Below the pieces are notes generated by a model, which ran no database searches, was not told where the DNA came from, and was given only the letters and a program-made list of their open reading frames with translations. 64,000 nucleotides of DNA from JANQPA01 sp964548175 (GTDB lineage: Bacteria; Bacteroidota; Bacteroidia; Chitinophagales; Saprospiraceae), in NCBI GenBank assembly GCA_964548175.1, contig CAZJQS010000016.1, positions 26,125-90,124 of the forward strand. The letters run 5' to 3'. Every line of letters starts with the position of its first letter. The stretch's first letter is position 1. A program made the position numbers and the translations under genes. Below, piece after piece: positions 44,487 to 53,700 of this stretch.

Positions 44487-47060
44487 CTAGGGCCTCCAGT
44501 CTGGCAAATAAGCTACGGATCGCCTGGCCTGAGCAGAAACCGGCACGCCCCAGTCGTCGAAAAAGCCTGAAAGGTCCTTTCCTACGGTTTTAGAAAAACG
44601 CACCATCCACTGATCTCTTTTTTCATCATCATTCCTGGGGCGCTCAGAGAAAGGCAAATCACGGTATTCTTCGAAGACCTTAAAATACGCTTCCCATCCG
44701 AATGCTTCCTGCAGTTGAATGTACATGGCCAGCGCCAGGAACGGATCTGCTTTCCACTTTGGAAACTTTTCGGAAGGAGAACGCCTTTTTTGTTCTTCGA
44801 AATACGCTTCCGGACCGGACCGGTTGCCCAGATCCATGAAAGCCTTCCGGGGAGAAATATTAGTCGCTTTTTCCCTGACATACAGGGTAAAAAGGTTACA
44901 GGTCACTTCCACCGTCCCGTCAAAAGTCCAATCGGGCTGCTGATGATTGTGTCCTAATTCGTGATACAAACCCCAGGCGGTTTGCAATTGCTCAATGCTG
45001 ATCATCCTATCGATGGCGTCCAGATGGGTCATGATCGGATAGCCGCTGTGCATATAGCCTGCGGAGATCTGCTGATCCGGCACAAAGCGCTCGGGCCGGT
45101 CGCGTTCACGAGGCTGAACGGCCAGGTCGGCCGTCAGGTCCAACACCCGGTCCCAAAACTGCATAAGACGCTCGGGATCATCCAACGCCCGGAGTTTATC
45201 AGACGGGATGGTCAAAATCACCTTATCCGTAATCAATTCGCCCCAGGGCGCCGGATAATACCTTAAGGTATTTTGCCACTGCCTCAGACTGTTTTTTCCC
45301 AAAACAAAACTAGGCGCCTCCAAAACGTTCTCAAAATGGACGTACATTTGGTTCAAAGAAAGCCCTCCCGGCGTCTTAATATAGATCAACCCGCCGAATG
45401 GACTTGAAATAGAAGTGATCTCGCTATTTATCCGCTTACTTCTGATGATATCCGGGAAGCGCTCCCACTCCTCTTTATGCCAAAGCTGATCCGAATGGGC
45501 GCCGATCTGTACGGTCAGGCCTTTGTTAGTGGCCTCCTCAGGAAATCTCAAGGTAATCATCTCTCCCGGAGCCGCATAAAAGCCCGTGCTTAGCCATTGG
45601 GCTTCTTTTTTGTTGAGCTGATCTTGCTGAATAATGGCTGTGGTAGAGATGCGTTCCGCACTCGCCGGTACTGCAGCGGGAAAGTCAGGGGCTTTGAGGT
45701 TCATGTTTTGCCTGATGACGCCGAAATAATCGCCGATTTCCTGCTCCAGAATGCCAAGGCTGGAAGCCTGTCCTAAAGCCATCCAATTTTGCTTTTGTTC
45801 CGCCTTTGTCCGCTGTCCCGTACGGTCATCGAGAGCAACCTTAACATTTAAGTATTTTGACGGCGAAGTTCCAGCTTCATAGCCCTGTTGCGGAGTATTG
45901 GCGTAGTAGGCAGACCAGGCGATGCCTGCCGGCTTTAAGAGTTGATTGCCCGGATGATCTGCCATCAAGTCTTTGTCAGGATTTAACTGCTGCCATCCCC
46001 AGCCCAGATCGGCGGCCAACAGACCGCCCCCTCTTCGAACAAACTTTTGCAGAATTGTTATCTGTTGCTCGTTTAGTCGGAAAGGCCATACACAGATCAC
46101 GTCAAAACCGGCCAGGTCGTTTTCCCAGTGTTCCGCGCTTAAATTACTTGCGGTTATCTCTGAACGCCGACCCAGGATGCTTACCAGTTCCCGGGGCCCC
46201 ATGCATCCTACGTTTAGAGTGCTCCTATTCTGAGCTGCAGCCCAATGTATGGAATTGATGATCAGAGCCTCGGTATTTCCGAATGCTATGGCTTCGTTTC
46301 CGAAATAACCATTATGACCAAAGGTGACGACCCTTCCCTGTTCCCAAAGGGCAGCTGCTACCACCGCTTGCTGAGCGCCGTTATCGGATTCCGTCACGAC
46401 GATGGGATAACTTTTCTCTCCAAACAACAAAAAAGGCCCGGGGACACCAGGGACGGCGATCCGGTTCACCCCTTGCAGCAGTTCCTTTCGTATCCATTTC
46501 ATGTCGTTTTCAAAGGAAGTAATGAGGTCTTTTCGTGGTTCCTGAGGGTCTTTTTGTACTTCGGCGACGGGCAGAAACCTGAATTGCTGATTAGAGCCGC
46601 CATGCTTTTCGTACTGGATCAATCGAGCGCCGTTTTGGGTCCATCCTCCTTCTACATCGAGGTACTTTCCACTGTGTCTCGCCTGTATATAGAAATACTC
46701 TCCCTCAGCAGGCTCTAGCTTGAATTGCTGATTAGGTGTTCTGTTGTAAGGCCATTGAATAAGACCAATGCCATTATCAATGGATGATTGCTCGATATCT
46801 AATGCCAGAGCATTATCCGCCATAGCAATACGGTAATAGCCGTCTTCAACAGGAGTCAAGGTGAACTGTTGGTTCGGCCTGTTGGTAATGTCCCATTGCT
46901 GAAATCCCGTTCCCTGCGCTCCAGCTTGAGTGGCCTGAATAACTTTCTGGCTGTGTCTGGCTTGTATTAAAAAGTTATCCTGGCCTGAAGACGGGAACCA
47001 GGTTAAAAGGCTGAAAATGAACAGATACAAGGTAAAAAAAGAAGTTTTGATGTTTTTCAT
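44487..47060 (-). CDS. Secreted RICIN / TCAF-like / M60 metallopeptidase
   Basis: 857 residues from the ATG at 47060, which starts a signal peptide (MKNIKTSFFTLYLFIFSLL); the open frame goes 21 codons further. Residues 28-170 are a beta-trefoil ricin-type lectin with recurrent NQQF motifs and HSGKYLDVEGG. Residues 190-400 form a glutamine-amidotransferase-like segment (FDVICVWPFRLNEQQ, VRRGGGLLAADLGWGW) as in TCAF proteins. The C-terminal M60/enhancin domain has H700-E-L-G-H704 with the following Glu in DGTVEVTCN. Such enzymes cut glycoproteins such as mucins; the lectin part would bind glycans. No sorting domain is present, so it may stay periplasmic. Confidence 0.88.
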   Translation of the reverse strand: MKNIKTSFFTLYLFIFSLLTWFPSSGQDNFLIQARHSQKVIQATQAGAQGTGFQQWDITNRPNQQFTLTPVEDGYYRIAMADNALALDIEQSSIDNGIGLIQWPYNRTPNQQFKLEPAEGEYFYIQARHSGKYLDVEGGWTQNGARLIQYEKHGGSNQQFRFLPVAEVQKDPQEPRKDLITSFENDMKWIRKELLQGVNRIAVPGVPGPFLLFGEKSYPIVVTESDNGAQQAVVAAALWEQGRVVTFGHNGYFGNEAIAFGNTEALIINSIHWAAAQNRSTLNVGCMGPRELVSILGRRSEITASNLSAEHWENDLAGFDVICVWPFRLNEQQITILQKFVRRGGGLLAADLGWGWQQLNPDKDLMADHPGNQLLKPAGIAWSAYYANTPQQGYEAGTSPSKYLNVKVALDDRTGQRTKAEQKQNWMALGQASSLGILEQEIGDYFGVIRQNMNLKAPDFPAAVPASAERISTTAIIQQDQLNKKEAQWLSTGFYAAPGEMITLRFPEEATNKGLTVQIGAHSDQLWHKEEWERFPDIIRSKRINSEITSISSPFGGLIYIKTPGGLSLNQMYVHFENVLEAPSFVLGKNSLRQWQNTLRYYPAPWGELITDKVILTIPSDKLRALDDPERLMQFWDRVLDLTADLAVQPRERDRPERFVPDQQISAGYMHSGYPIMTHLDAIDRMISIEQLQTAWGLYHELGHNHQQPDWTFDGTVEVTCNLFTLYVREKATNISPRKAFMDLGNRSGPEAYFEEQKRRSPSEKFPKWKADPFLALAMYIQLQEAFGWEAYFKVFEEYRDLPFSERPRNDDEKRDQWMVRFSKTVGKDLSGFFDDWGVPVSAQARRSVAYLPDWRP

Positions 47061-47205
47061 GTTTATTGTTTTGGAAAAAAAGAACCTGAGTGTGAATGAA
47101 GTGGAAAAAAATTGTTTAACCAATAAAGTTCATGACCAATAACTACATTGCACTTATTACTATTGGCAAATGTTTCATATTTTTTACACAAAATAACATA
47201 TTCTA

Positions 47206-48672
47206 ATGTACCTTCCTACCCAACTCCGAAATCCAGCCTTATTTCAACACCAAGCATTTATCAACGGTGAATTCACTGATTCGCAGAGCAAAAAAACCTT
47301 TTTGGTAACCAATCCGGTTGACGGAAAAGAGATCGCCATGGTTCCCGACTGCAATGAAGAAGACACCCGCAGGGCCGTTCAGTATGCCTATGAAGCCTTT
47401 AAAGACTGGAAGGAATGGACCGGCATAGAACGCGGGCGTGTATTGCGTCGGTGGTACGAGCTTATGATGGACAATCTGGATGACCTGGCGATTATCCTGA
47501 CCTTCGAGCAAGGTAAACCCCTGGAAGAAGCCAAAGGAGAGATCAAATACGGCGCTTCCTTCGTGGAATGGTTCGCCGAAGAAGCCAAACGGATCTATGG
47601 CGACACCATCCCAGGCCATCAGCGCGACAAGAGGATCATCGTCATGAAACAGCCCGTCGGCGTGGTCGCCGCCATTACCCCCTGGAATTTCCCCAATGCC
47701 ATGATCACCCGAAAGGTAGCCCCTGCTCTGGCCGCCGGCTGCACCTGCGTGATCAAACCGGCGGAAGCGACGCCTCTGTCCGCGCTGGCCATTGCGCACC
47801 TGGCGCAGGAAGCAGGATTTCCGCCGGGTGTCGTCAATATTATCACTACGAGCGATCCCGCCACTGTAGGAAAAGAATTAAGCACCAACCCTATCGTAAA
47901 AAAATTGTCTTTTACGGGCTCAACAAAGGTCGGCAAGTTACTGATGCGACAGTGTGCCGGCACGGTAAAAAAGGTGTCGCTGGAGTTAGGCGGCAACGCT
48001 CCGTTTATCGTCTTCCCGGATGCTGACCTGGATGCGGCGGTGGAAGGCGCCATAGCCTCCAAATACCGCAATGCCGGGCAAACCTGCGTGTGTGCCAATC
48101 GCATCTTTGTGCATCAGGATATTCTGGAGCCTTTTAATGAAAAACTCAAAGAAGCGGTAGCCAAACTGAAAGTAGGCGACGGCCGAAAGGAAGGTGTCGC
48201 CATCGGACCTTTAATCAATGAAGGGGCCGTTGAAAAAGTCGAGCACCTGTTAGCCGATGCTTTGAAGAAAGGCAGTCAGCGGATACTCGGCGGAGGGCGG
48301 CATGAACTCGGCGGCACTTTTTTCCAGCCGACCATTCTGACGGAAGTCCGTCCTGACATGGCCATCCACGACACCGAAATTTTTGGTCCGGTTTCCACCA
48401 TCTATCCTTTTTCCTCTACCGAAGAAGTCATTGAGATGGCCAATGATACCCCTTACGGTCTGGCCGCTTATTTTTACGGAAAAAACATCGATCTGATCTT
48501 CCAGGTAGCGGAAGCTTTGGAATATGGTATGGTTGGCATCAATACCGGCATGTTGTCTACGCCGGTGGCGCCTTTCGGAGGGGTAAAGGAAAGCGGATTT
48601 GGCAGAGAGGGATCGAAGTACGGAATAGAGGAGTATGTGAATAAGAAGTATTTGTGTTGGCAGGTGAAGTAA
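47206..48672 (+). CDS. gabD: NAD(P)-dependent succinate-semialdehyde dehydrogenase
   Basis: 488 residues, typical length. The aldehyde dehydrogenase marks are PWNFPNAM, FTGSTKVGKLL, LELGGNAPFIV with Glu260, and GQTCVCANR with Cys294 as nucleophile; the Cys-Val-Cys form and VKESGFGREGSKYG are those of the GabD branch. It oxidises succinate semialdehyde to succinate in the cytosol. There is no aminotransferase or GABA permease beside it. Glutarate semialdehyde or a related aldehyde is also possible. The gene stands alone behind the divergent M60 peptidase gene. Confidence 0.9.
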   Translation: MYLPTQLRNPALFQHQAFINGEFTDSQSKKTFLVTNPVDGKEIAMVPDCNEEDTRRAVQYAYEAFKDWKEWTGIERGRVLRRWYELMMDNLDDLAIILTFEQGKPLEEAKGEIKYGASFVEWFAEEAKRIYGDTIPGHQRDKRIIVMKQPVGVVAAITPWNFPNAMITRKVAPALAAGCTCVIKPAEATPLSALAIAHLAQEAGFPPGVVNIITTSDPATVGKELSTNPIVKKLSFTGSTKVGKLLMRQCAGTVKKVSLELGGNAPFIVFPDADLDAAVEGAIASKYRNAGQTCVCANRIFVHQDILEPFNEKLKEAVAKLKVGDGRKEGVAIGPLINEGAVEKVEHLLADALKKGSQRILGGGRHELGGTFFQPTILTEVRPDMAIHDTEIFGPVSTIYPFSSTEEVIEMANDTPYGLAAYFYGKNIDLIFQVAEALEYGMVGINTGMLSTPVAPFGGVKESGFGREGSKYGIEEYVNKKYLCWQVK

Positions 48673-48765
48673 TTAGGGCTGTCGGTTGCAAAGCAAATCT
48701 CCGAGCGTTGCCCGGAGTTGCGATGTATTTGCCTTGCAGGCAATAATTAATAGGTCTCCCCCATG

Positions 48766-48942
48766 AGGTTGTGTAAAAAGTCATTGTACTCATTTGCGCA
48801 GCTCATAAAATTCTTTTGTGAGTGTTCTGCCGAAGAAAATCTGTGATTTTCTTCGGCAGAACACTCACAAAATAGAATCCTTTAAGCCGGGCAAACCTGC
48901 TGGCCGTCAGGCGGGAGAAGTAGCTGACTTCTTACACAACCC
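48766..48942. mobile_element. 177-bp miniature inverted-repeat element, family A
   Basis: Ends are near-identical inverted copies: GGTTGTGTAAAAAGTCA (48767-48783) and TGACTTCTTACACAACCC (48925-48942), one mismatch. In the middle a perfect 28-bp stem (48814-48841 with 48845-48872) contains GTTCTGCCGAAGAAAATC. The right half is nearly the same as the sequence at the right end of the window; the left half has lost about 40 bases (the CCTGACGGCCGGCAGG part). No target duplication is certain; AATAGGT occurs at 48749 and 48943. The rest of the gap 48673-49205 shows only short hairpins, no gene. Confidence 0.72.
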
Positions 48943-49205
48943 AATAGGTAAATCCCTTCTGAAGGAAGCTGTTGAAAGATGAGTTAAGGGAAGGATGCAC
49001 ATGCCGGGCACTCATGAAATGCCAACCGGCAGGACAATATACTTACCCTAAAAAAATCACCCCCAGCAGTTCAATGGCCACTCAAGTGTATCCGACCTAG
49101 CCTAAAGTACTGAAAATCAAATTTTTAACATTTAACAATTACTTAATTCCCCATTTCCGTTTATTGCTCTTAATTGGCTTAATTTCGGTGCCAATTAAAG
49201 CAACT

Positions 49206-50468
49206 ATGATCAGGAACTGGCTCAAGACGGCATCTCCCTTATGGTTCAACACTTATGCGTTGGTCGCAGCATTCGGGGTATACTTTTGCATGTATGCCTT
49301 CCGGAAGCCGTTTACGGCAGCTGAGTACGGCAACAAAGAGCTCCTGGTCATTGCCCAGGTGATCGGCTATATGCTGTCCAAATTCTGGGGCATCCGGCTG
49401 GTGCCGGCTCTAAAGGGGCAGAACAGGGCGTTTATCATTCTCGGACTGATCGCTTTTGCAGAGCTGATGCTGATCTTTTTTGCTTTTCTCCCTCCGGCTT
49501 TAAGAGCGTACGACTGGATTTTCCTTTTTTCCAATGGTCTGCCGCTGGGTATTATCTGGGGGGTGGTGTTTAGTTATCTCGAAGGCCGGAAATTTACGGA
49601 GATCCTTGCCGCCGGATTGACCATTAGTTTCATCATTTCTTCCGGGTTTGTAAAATCGGTGGGTAAAAGTCTGGAGCTCAACTGGTCAGTATCGGCTTAT
49701 GAAATGCCCTACCTGGCCGGATTGATCTTTTTCCCTTTCCTTGGCTTATTTGTTTTCATGCTGGCCCAGATACCCCCGCCAGGCGAAGAAGACGTGGCGC
49801 TTCGGACCATCCGCCCCCCGATGAACCGGAAGGACCGCCGACAGTTTTTTCGCCGTTTTGCACTGGGTTTTATCCTGCTCACCCTTGCCTATATGCTCAT
49901 TACCGCTTTCCGGGATGTCCGTGAAAGTTTTGCCAATGAGATCTGGCTGGCCCTGGGCATCAATGAACCGTCAATATTTACGGCAACAGAATTACCCATT
50001 GGGCTTTTTATCGGCATTATCCTGGCGCTTTGCTTTAAGATCAAGGACAATGCCCTGGCCTATCGCTTTTATCACTACCTGATCCTGTCAGGGCTGGCGT
50101 TGATCCTGGCCGCCACGGTGGCTTTCCGGTTTGAATGGATCAGTCCCATCGCATGGATGGTCATGGTGGGAATGGGTGGCTACATGGCCTATGTGACTTT
50201 CGCCAGCGTGATGTTCGACCGCATCATAGCCGCCTTCAAACATCCGGCCAATGCAGGATTTATGATCTACGTAGTGGATGCTTTTGGCTACCTGGGTAGT
50301 GTCATGATCATTTTTTACAAAGGATACAGCTCTCCTGATGTTAACTGGCTGGACTTTTTCATCACTATATCTTACGTCATCGTCCTGGTCGGAGGAACAC
50401 TAACGGCCTTCTCCCTGTTTTACTTCGACCGCAAATACTGGCATTTTCAAAAACAACAGCACCCATGA
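49206..50468 (+). CDS. DUF5690 family membrane transporter (MFS-like)
   Basis: 420 residues from the ATG at 49206; a TTG 14 codons earlier is a weaker start. About twelve hydrophobic helices with FGVYFCMYAFRKPFTAAEYG, VIGYMLSKFWGI, GLPLGIIWGVVFSYLEGRKFTEI and a central soluble loop (PPPGEEDVALRTIRPPMNRKDR). This is the pattern known as DUF5690, which resembles organophosphate:phosphate antiporters. Its stop overlaps the start of the FAD oxidase gene (50465-50468), so the two are coupled; the context suggests uptake of an organophosphonate or related compound. Confidence 0.82.
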   Translation: MIRNWLKTASPLWFNTYALVAAFGVYFCMYAFRKPFTAAEYGNKELLVIAQVIGYMLSKFWGIRLVPALKGQNRAFIILGLIAFAELMLIFFAFLPPALRAYDWIFLFSNGLPLGIIWGVVFSYLEGRKFTEILAAGLTISFIISSGFVKSVGKSLELNWSVSAYEMPYLAGLIFFPFLGLFVFMLAQIPPPGEEDVALRTIRPPMNRKDRRQFFRRFALGFILLTLAYMLITAFRDVRESFANEIWLALGINEPSIFTATELPIGLFIGIILALCFKIKDNALAYRFYHYLILSGLALILAATVAFRFEWISPIAWMVMVGMGGYMAYVTFASVMFDRIIAAFKHPANAGFMIYVVDAFGYLGSVMIIFYKGYSSPDVNWLDFFITISYVIVLVGGTLTAFSLFYFDRKYWHFQKQQHP

Positions 50469-51649
50469 ATAAAACAGATAGAAAATTTGACCTGATCGTT
50501 ATCGGGGGAGGGATCTTAGGAACTTTCCACGCTTATCACGCCCTCCAAAAAGGCCTTAAAGTAGCCTTGCTGGAGAAAAATGTCCATCCTCAAGGAGCTA
50601 CCGTTCGTAATTTCGGGCAGATCGTTCCTTCCGGAATGAACAGCCAATGGCAGGAAAGGGGACGCAGAAGCCTTCAGCTCTATCGGCAATTACAGGAAAA
50701 AACCGATATATCCGTTCGCCAACAAGGGTCTGTCTATCTGGCCTCGGATAAAGATGAATGGACGCTCCTCCATGAATTGGCAGAAATCAATCGAGCCAGT
50801 CAGTATCCTTCCGAACTGCTTACCGCACAGGAATGCCTGGATCGCTATCCAGGACTGAACCTGCGCTATTGCAAGGGAGGCCTCTTTTTTCCGGAGGAGA
50901 TCAACATTGATCCGCGAGTGGCCGTGCATCGGATATTGGCTTTTTTAGTAGAACAACATCAGCTTGTTTACCTCCCCAATACCCTGGTGCAGGAAGTCAG
51001 CCTGAATGGAAGTGGATGTTGTGTTCAGGACAGCAGCAATAAATGCTACGAAGCAGAAAAGGTCATCATTTGCAACGGCAGTGATTTCAAGAACCTTTTT
51101 CCGGAACTGTTTTACCACAGCGACCTGGAAGTATCCAAATTGCAAATGCTGATGACCGTTCCGCAACCTACACAGAGAATACCAGGCTCCATCCTCACCG
51201 GCCTGACCATACGGCGGTATGAGAGCTTCCGGGAATGTCCTTCTTATGCAGAGATCAAAGCCAGAGAGTCCATCAACAGCCTCGTTAAAGACTGGGGCAT
51301 CCACATTTTATTTAAACAAACAGAAGACGGTTCCATCATCATTGGAGATTCCCACGAATACCAGGATGCAATCCATGCCGACAAACTCGGTTTTGACCTT
51401 AATAACGAGATCAATCGCTGCATCATAGATGAAGCGATGAAGATCTTTAACCTGCAAAAGTGGAGAATCCAACTGGCCTGGTTCGGATTCTACAGCCAAT
51501 GTAAAACAAAGGATATTTTTATTCATCACATCGAGGATAAAATCCATATTGTTACGGGCATCGGCGGCAAGGGTATGACCGCAGGGCCCGCCCTGGCCGA
51601 AGAAAACGTCAATGCCTTTTTTGGGTTTCCTTCAAAATTATTCGTATAA
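50465..51649 (+). CDS. FAD-dependent oxidoreductase, TIGR03364/HpnW (PbfD)-like
   Basis: 394 residues of the DAO family. The dinucleotide motif VIGGGILGTFHAYHAL lies near the N-terminus, RNFGQIVPSGM follows, and the FAD-closing GIGGKGMTAGPALAEE is near the C-terminus. Members of this branch sit in phosphonate-use loci and are reported to oxidise N-methylated or free aminoethylphosphonate-type amines. The next gene, a phosphonatase-like HAD hydrolase 2 bp downstream, supports that role. The exact substrate is inferred. Confidence 0.82.
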   Translation: MNKTDRKFDLIVIGGGILGTFHAYHALQKGLKVALLEKNVHPQGATVRNFGQIVPSGMNSQWQERGRRSLQLYRQLQEKTDISVRQQGSVYLASDKDEWTLLHELAEINRASQYPSELLTAQECLDRYPGLNLRYCKGGLFFPEEINIDPRVAVHRILAFLVEQHQLVYLPNTLVQEVSLNGSGCCVQDSSNKCYEAEKVIICNGSDFKNLFPELFYHSDLEVSKLQMLMTVPQPTQRIPGSILTGLTIRRYESFRECPSYAEIKARESINSLVKDWGIHILFKQTEDGSIIIGDSHEYQDAIHADKLGFDLNNEINRCIIDEAMKIFNLQKWRIQLAWFGFYSQCKTKDIFIHHIEDKIHIVTGIGGKGMTAGPALAEENVNAFFGFPSKLFV

Positions 51650-51651
51650 TC

Positions 51652-52329
51652 ATGATCAAATTAGTCGTTTTCGATATGGCAGGAACTACAGTGGACGAAG
51701 ACCAACTGGTTTACCGCACCGTTCAAAAAGCCATTAATGAAGCTGGATATGATGCTTCTCTCGAACTTGTATTGCGCGAAGGCGCAGGCAAGGCCAAACT
51801 GGAAGCCGTGAAAGATGTCCTTGAAAAAATGCAGATCGAAGTCAGCGAACAAGAGATCGAGAACATCCACAGCCAATTCGTCCAAATGCTTGATAAAGCT
51901 TATGAGGCAGCAGAGATCAAAGAGCAACCCGGCGCTTCCTATACCTTTCAGGAGCTACACAACAGAGGCATTAAAGTGGTTCTCAATACAGGATATTCCA
52001 GAAAAACAGCCGACCAACTGCTTGAAAAACTGGGCTGGAAAAATAATCCCCTGATCGACCTTACCATTACCAGCGATGAAGTCGAACGAGGACGCCCCTT
52101 TCCTGATATGATCCACAAAGCCATGCATGCGTTCGATATCAATGATCCCAAACAAGTGGCTAAGGTAGGCGACGCCATTATCGATATTGAAGAAGGAAGA
52201 ACGGTAGGCTGCGGACTGGTCTTAGGCATTACGACCGGTGCACATACTAAAAAACAGTTGCATTCCGCCCAACCGGATGGAATACTCGATCGCCTGGAAG
52301 AGTTGTTGGAGTTGATGAGTGATAAGTAA
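51652..52329 (+). CDS. Phosphonatase-like HAD hydrolase (TIGR03351-like)
   Basis: 225 residues. The first HAD motif is F-D8-M-A-G-T, the DxAGT form typical of phosphonoacetaldehyde hydrolase, and TTVDEDQLVY follows. The conserved Ser/Thr motif is LNTGYSR, the Lys lies in the SDEVERGRPFP loop and the acidic motif in KVGDAIIDIEEG. True PhnX has a Schiff-base lysine in its cap; here the cap Lys at GKAKLEAVKDVL is a candidate. It would split a C-P bond product of the preceding oxidase, or hydrolyse a phosphate ester. Followed by a weak terminator. Confidence 0.82.
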   Translation: MIKLVVFDMAGTTVDEDQLVYRTVQKAINEAGYDASLELVLREGAGKAKLEAVKDVLEKMQIEVSEQEIENIHSQFVQMLDKAYEAAEIKEQPGASYTFQELHNRGIKVVLNTGYSRKTADQLLEKLGWKNNPLIDLTITSDEVERGRPFPDMIHKAMHAFDINDPKQVAKVGDAIIDIEEGRTVGCGLVLGITTGAHTKKQLHSAQPDGILDRLEELLELMSDK

Positions 52330-52352
52330 TGGAGATTAACTGGTGGCCTTAA

Positions 52353-52386
52353 AAGAAGGGAAAATATATTCCTTCTACTCTTTTTC
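52353..52386 (+). terminator. Weak hairpin terminator after the HAD hydrolase gene
   Basis: AGAAGG (52354-52359) pairs with CCTTCT (52371-52376), extended inward by AT pairs, and is followed by ACTCTTTTT. It separates the three-gene unit from the next gene. Confidence 0.45.
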
Positions 52387-52468
52387 ATCCACTCTTCCTG
52401 CTGTGGCTCGGTCAGGGTATAATTGATATTTTGTGGTCTGGGCAAGTCTTCCAAAGAAAATTTTTTTT

Positions 52469-53464
52469 ATGTGGTTCGAAGAATTGACCGGTTTCAAAGA
52501 AATAGCTCCTGACCAGGTCAGGGCTCAGCTGACCTTGAAAGGCAAAAGCCTTTCTTCAAAGGTTAACGGCCGCTCCTGGATATATGGTCCATTAGAAACA
52601 CCCAGTCTGAAGGAATTGAGACAGCGCAGCAGTCAGCTCCTCCTTCCGGAAGGACGTTTAAACATTGAGGAAATTGTCGCTGATGTCCAGGTGCTTCATC
52701 AGGATCCTCAAAACGCAGGCGCCTTTTTCCAGGTAGCCTCTCAATTTAACCTTTTGGAGATGTTGTCCCCCCAGTACACCCCAGAAATGGGCGTAGGTAT
52801 TTATGAAAACGATCCTACACAGGGCCCTGCCTGCGCCATAGCCGCAGGAGCGGGCACCATCTACCGCAACTATTTTGTCGAAGTAAATGGAAAAACCGGC
52901 CAGACGGCGGATCATCAGGTCGATTGTCTGGAAGATATGGGAAAAATACTCGGCAATGATAACCAGCAATACTGGCGCATGCAAAACGGCTATGTTATCC
53001 CCTCCCTGGATGGGCTCCGTACAGTTCATGATCAGATAGAGAAAATGGAAGCGCCTGCTAAGGACGAGCTACGCCAGCAACTGCGCATTGGTCTTCAGTG
53101 GAATACCCAGGTAACGCTGGGCAACTGTCGGCATCTCGTTACTCAGGCCTTCTGCTCAGCTCTGCCGGTAGCCTACTCCATGCATCCTCACACGCTCTGG
53201 GAAGGCTTTGCCAGGCTGGTGCTGGAAGCCGCCTATGAGGCTACCTTTCATGCCGCTTCCATAAATATGGCCAATACCGGCAACCGGACCGTTTTCCTGA
53301 CGTTACTCGGTGGAGGGGCTTTTGGAAATAAAATGGAATGGATACTGGATGCCCTGGAAAATGCGCTGCATAAATTTTCCCAAATACCCCTCCTGGTGAA
53401 AGTGGTCAGTTACGGCGCTCCAAATCCAATACTTAATGGATTATTTCAAAACTTAAATCGTTAG
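52469..53464 (+). CDS. Unrecognised 332-residue protein next to the phosphonate-like cluster
   Basis: 331-332 residues from the ATG at 52469 (a GTG 12 codons earlier is less likely). There is no signal peptide or membrane helix. Striking segments are GAFFQVASQFNLLEML, QGPACAIAAGAGTIYRNYF, GLQWNTQVTLGN, AFCSALPVAYS, FHAASINMANTGNRTVFLTLLGGGAFGN and VKVVSYGAPNP. The Asn/Gly-rich loop before a hydrophobic strand and the GGGAFGN motif vaguely suggest a macrodomain-like or nucleotide-binding fold, but I cannot name the family. It is downstream of a PhnX-like gene and may act with it. Confidence 0.75.
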   Translation: MWFEELTGFKEIAPDQVRAQLTLKGKSLSSKVNGRSWIYGPLETPSLKELRQRSSQLLLPEGRLNIEEIVADVQVLHQDPQNAGAFFQVASQFNLLEMLSPQYTPEMGVGIYENDPTQGPACAIAAGAGTIYRNYFVEVNGKTGQTADHQVDCLEDMGKILGNDNQQYWRMQNGYVIPSLDGLRTVHDQIEKMEAPAKDELRQQLRIGLQWNTQVTLGNCRHLVTQAFCSALPVAYSMHPHTLWEGFARLVLEAAYEATFHAASINMANTGNRTVFLTLLGGGAFGNKMEWILDALENALHKFSQIPLLVKVVSYGAPNPILNGLFQNLNR

Positions 53465-53522
53465 GCCGGCAGGTTCCATATTCCTGCATTTTGTATCTTC
53501 CTGTTTTTTACCCAAAAAACAT

Positions 53523-53700
53523 CATGACAGGGCCATCATTGGCGGCAATCCCGCAAAATTGATCCCGATGTGATTTACTGAAGAAAGTATTAATCATCTG
53601 TTGAAGATCAAAAGGTGAAGCTGAGACATCGAACACATCCCCCATAACGTTCAGCATCTGACAGGGAAAAAAGACTTTTCAGCTTTAGAACAAAAAAACT
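53523..53700 (+). pseudogene. Relic of a hexapeptide-repeat acetyltransferase, C-terminal 59 codons
   Basis: One frame (53532 on) reads AIIGGNPAKLI, then a TGA at 53571, FTEESINHLLKIK, TGA codons at 53616 and 53622, and later NVQHLTG (53646-53666) and FSALE. This is the C-terminal end of CatB/Vat-type xenobiotic acetyltransferases, where the family has RF after NPAK-x-I and WWxW after K-I-K. The three stops fall where CGA and TGG codons would be expected (C to T and G to A changes), with no frameshift. The catalytic hexapeptide part is absent. The relic runs directly into the start of the M20 hydrolase gene. Confidence 0.7.

Noticed and set aside
48749..48949. AATAGGT direct repeats as target duplication of the 48766 element
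   Set aside because: The left copy is 10 bases away from the terminal repeat, so it does not fit a simple duplication; kept only as a remark.
53465..53520. GGCAGG...CCTGC hairpin after the 332-residue gene as terminator
   Set aside because: Only five base pairs with a nine-base loop and no immediate T-run; too weak to call.
53571..53624. TGA read as Trp (recoding) in the acetyltransferase frame
   Set aside because: All other genes use TGG for Trp and TGA as stop, and the frame lacks its 5' half, so simple decay explains it.
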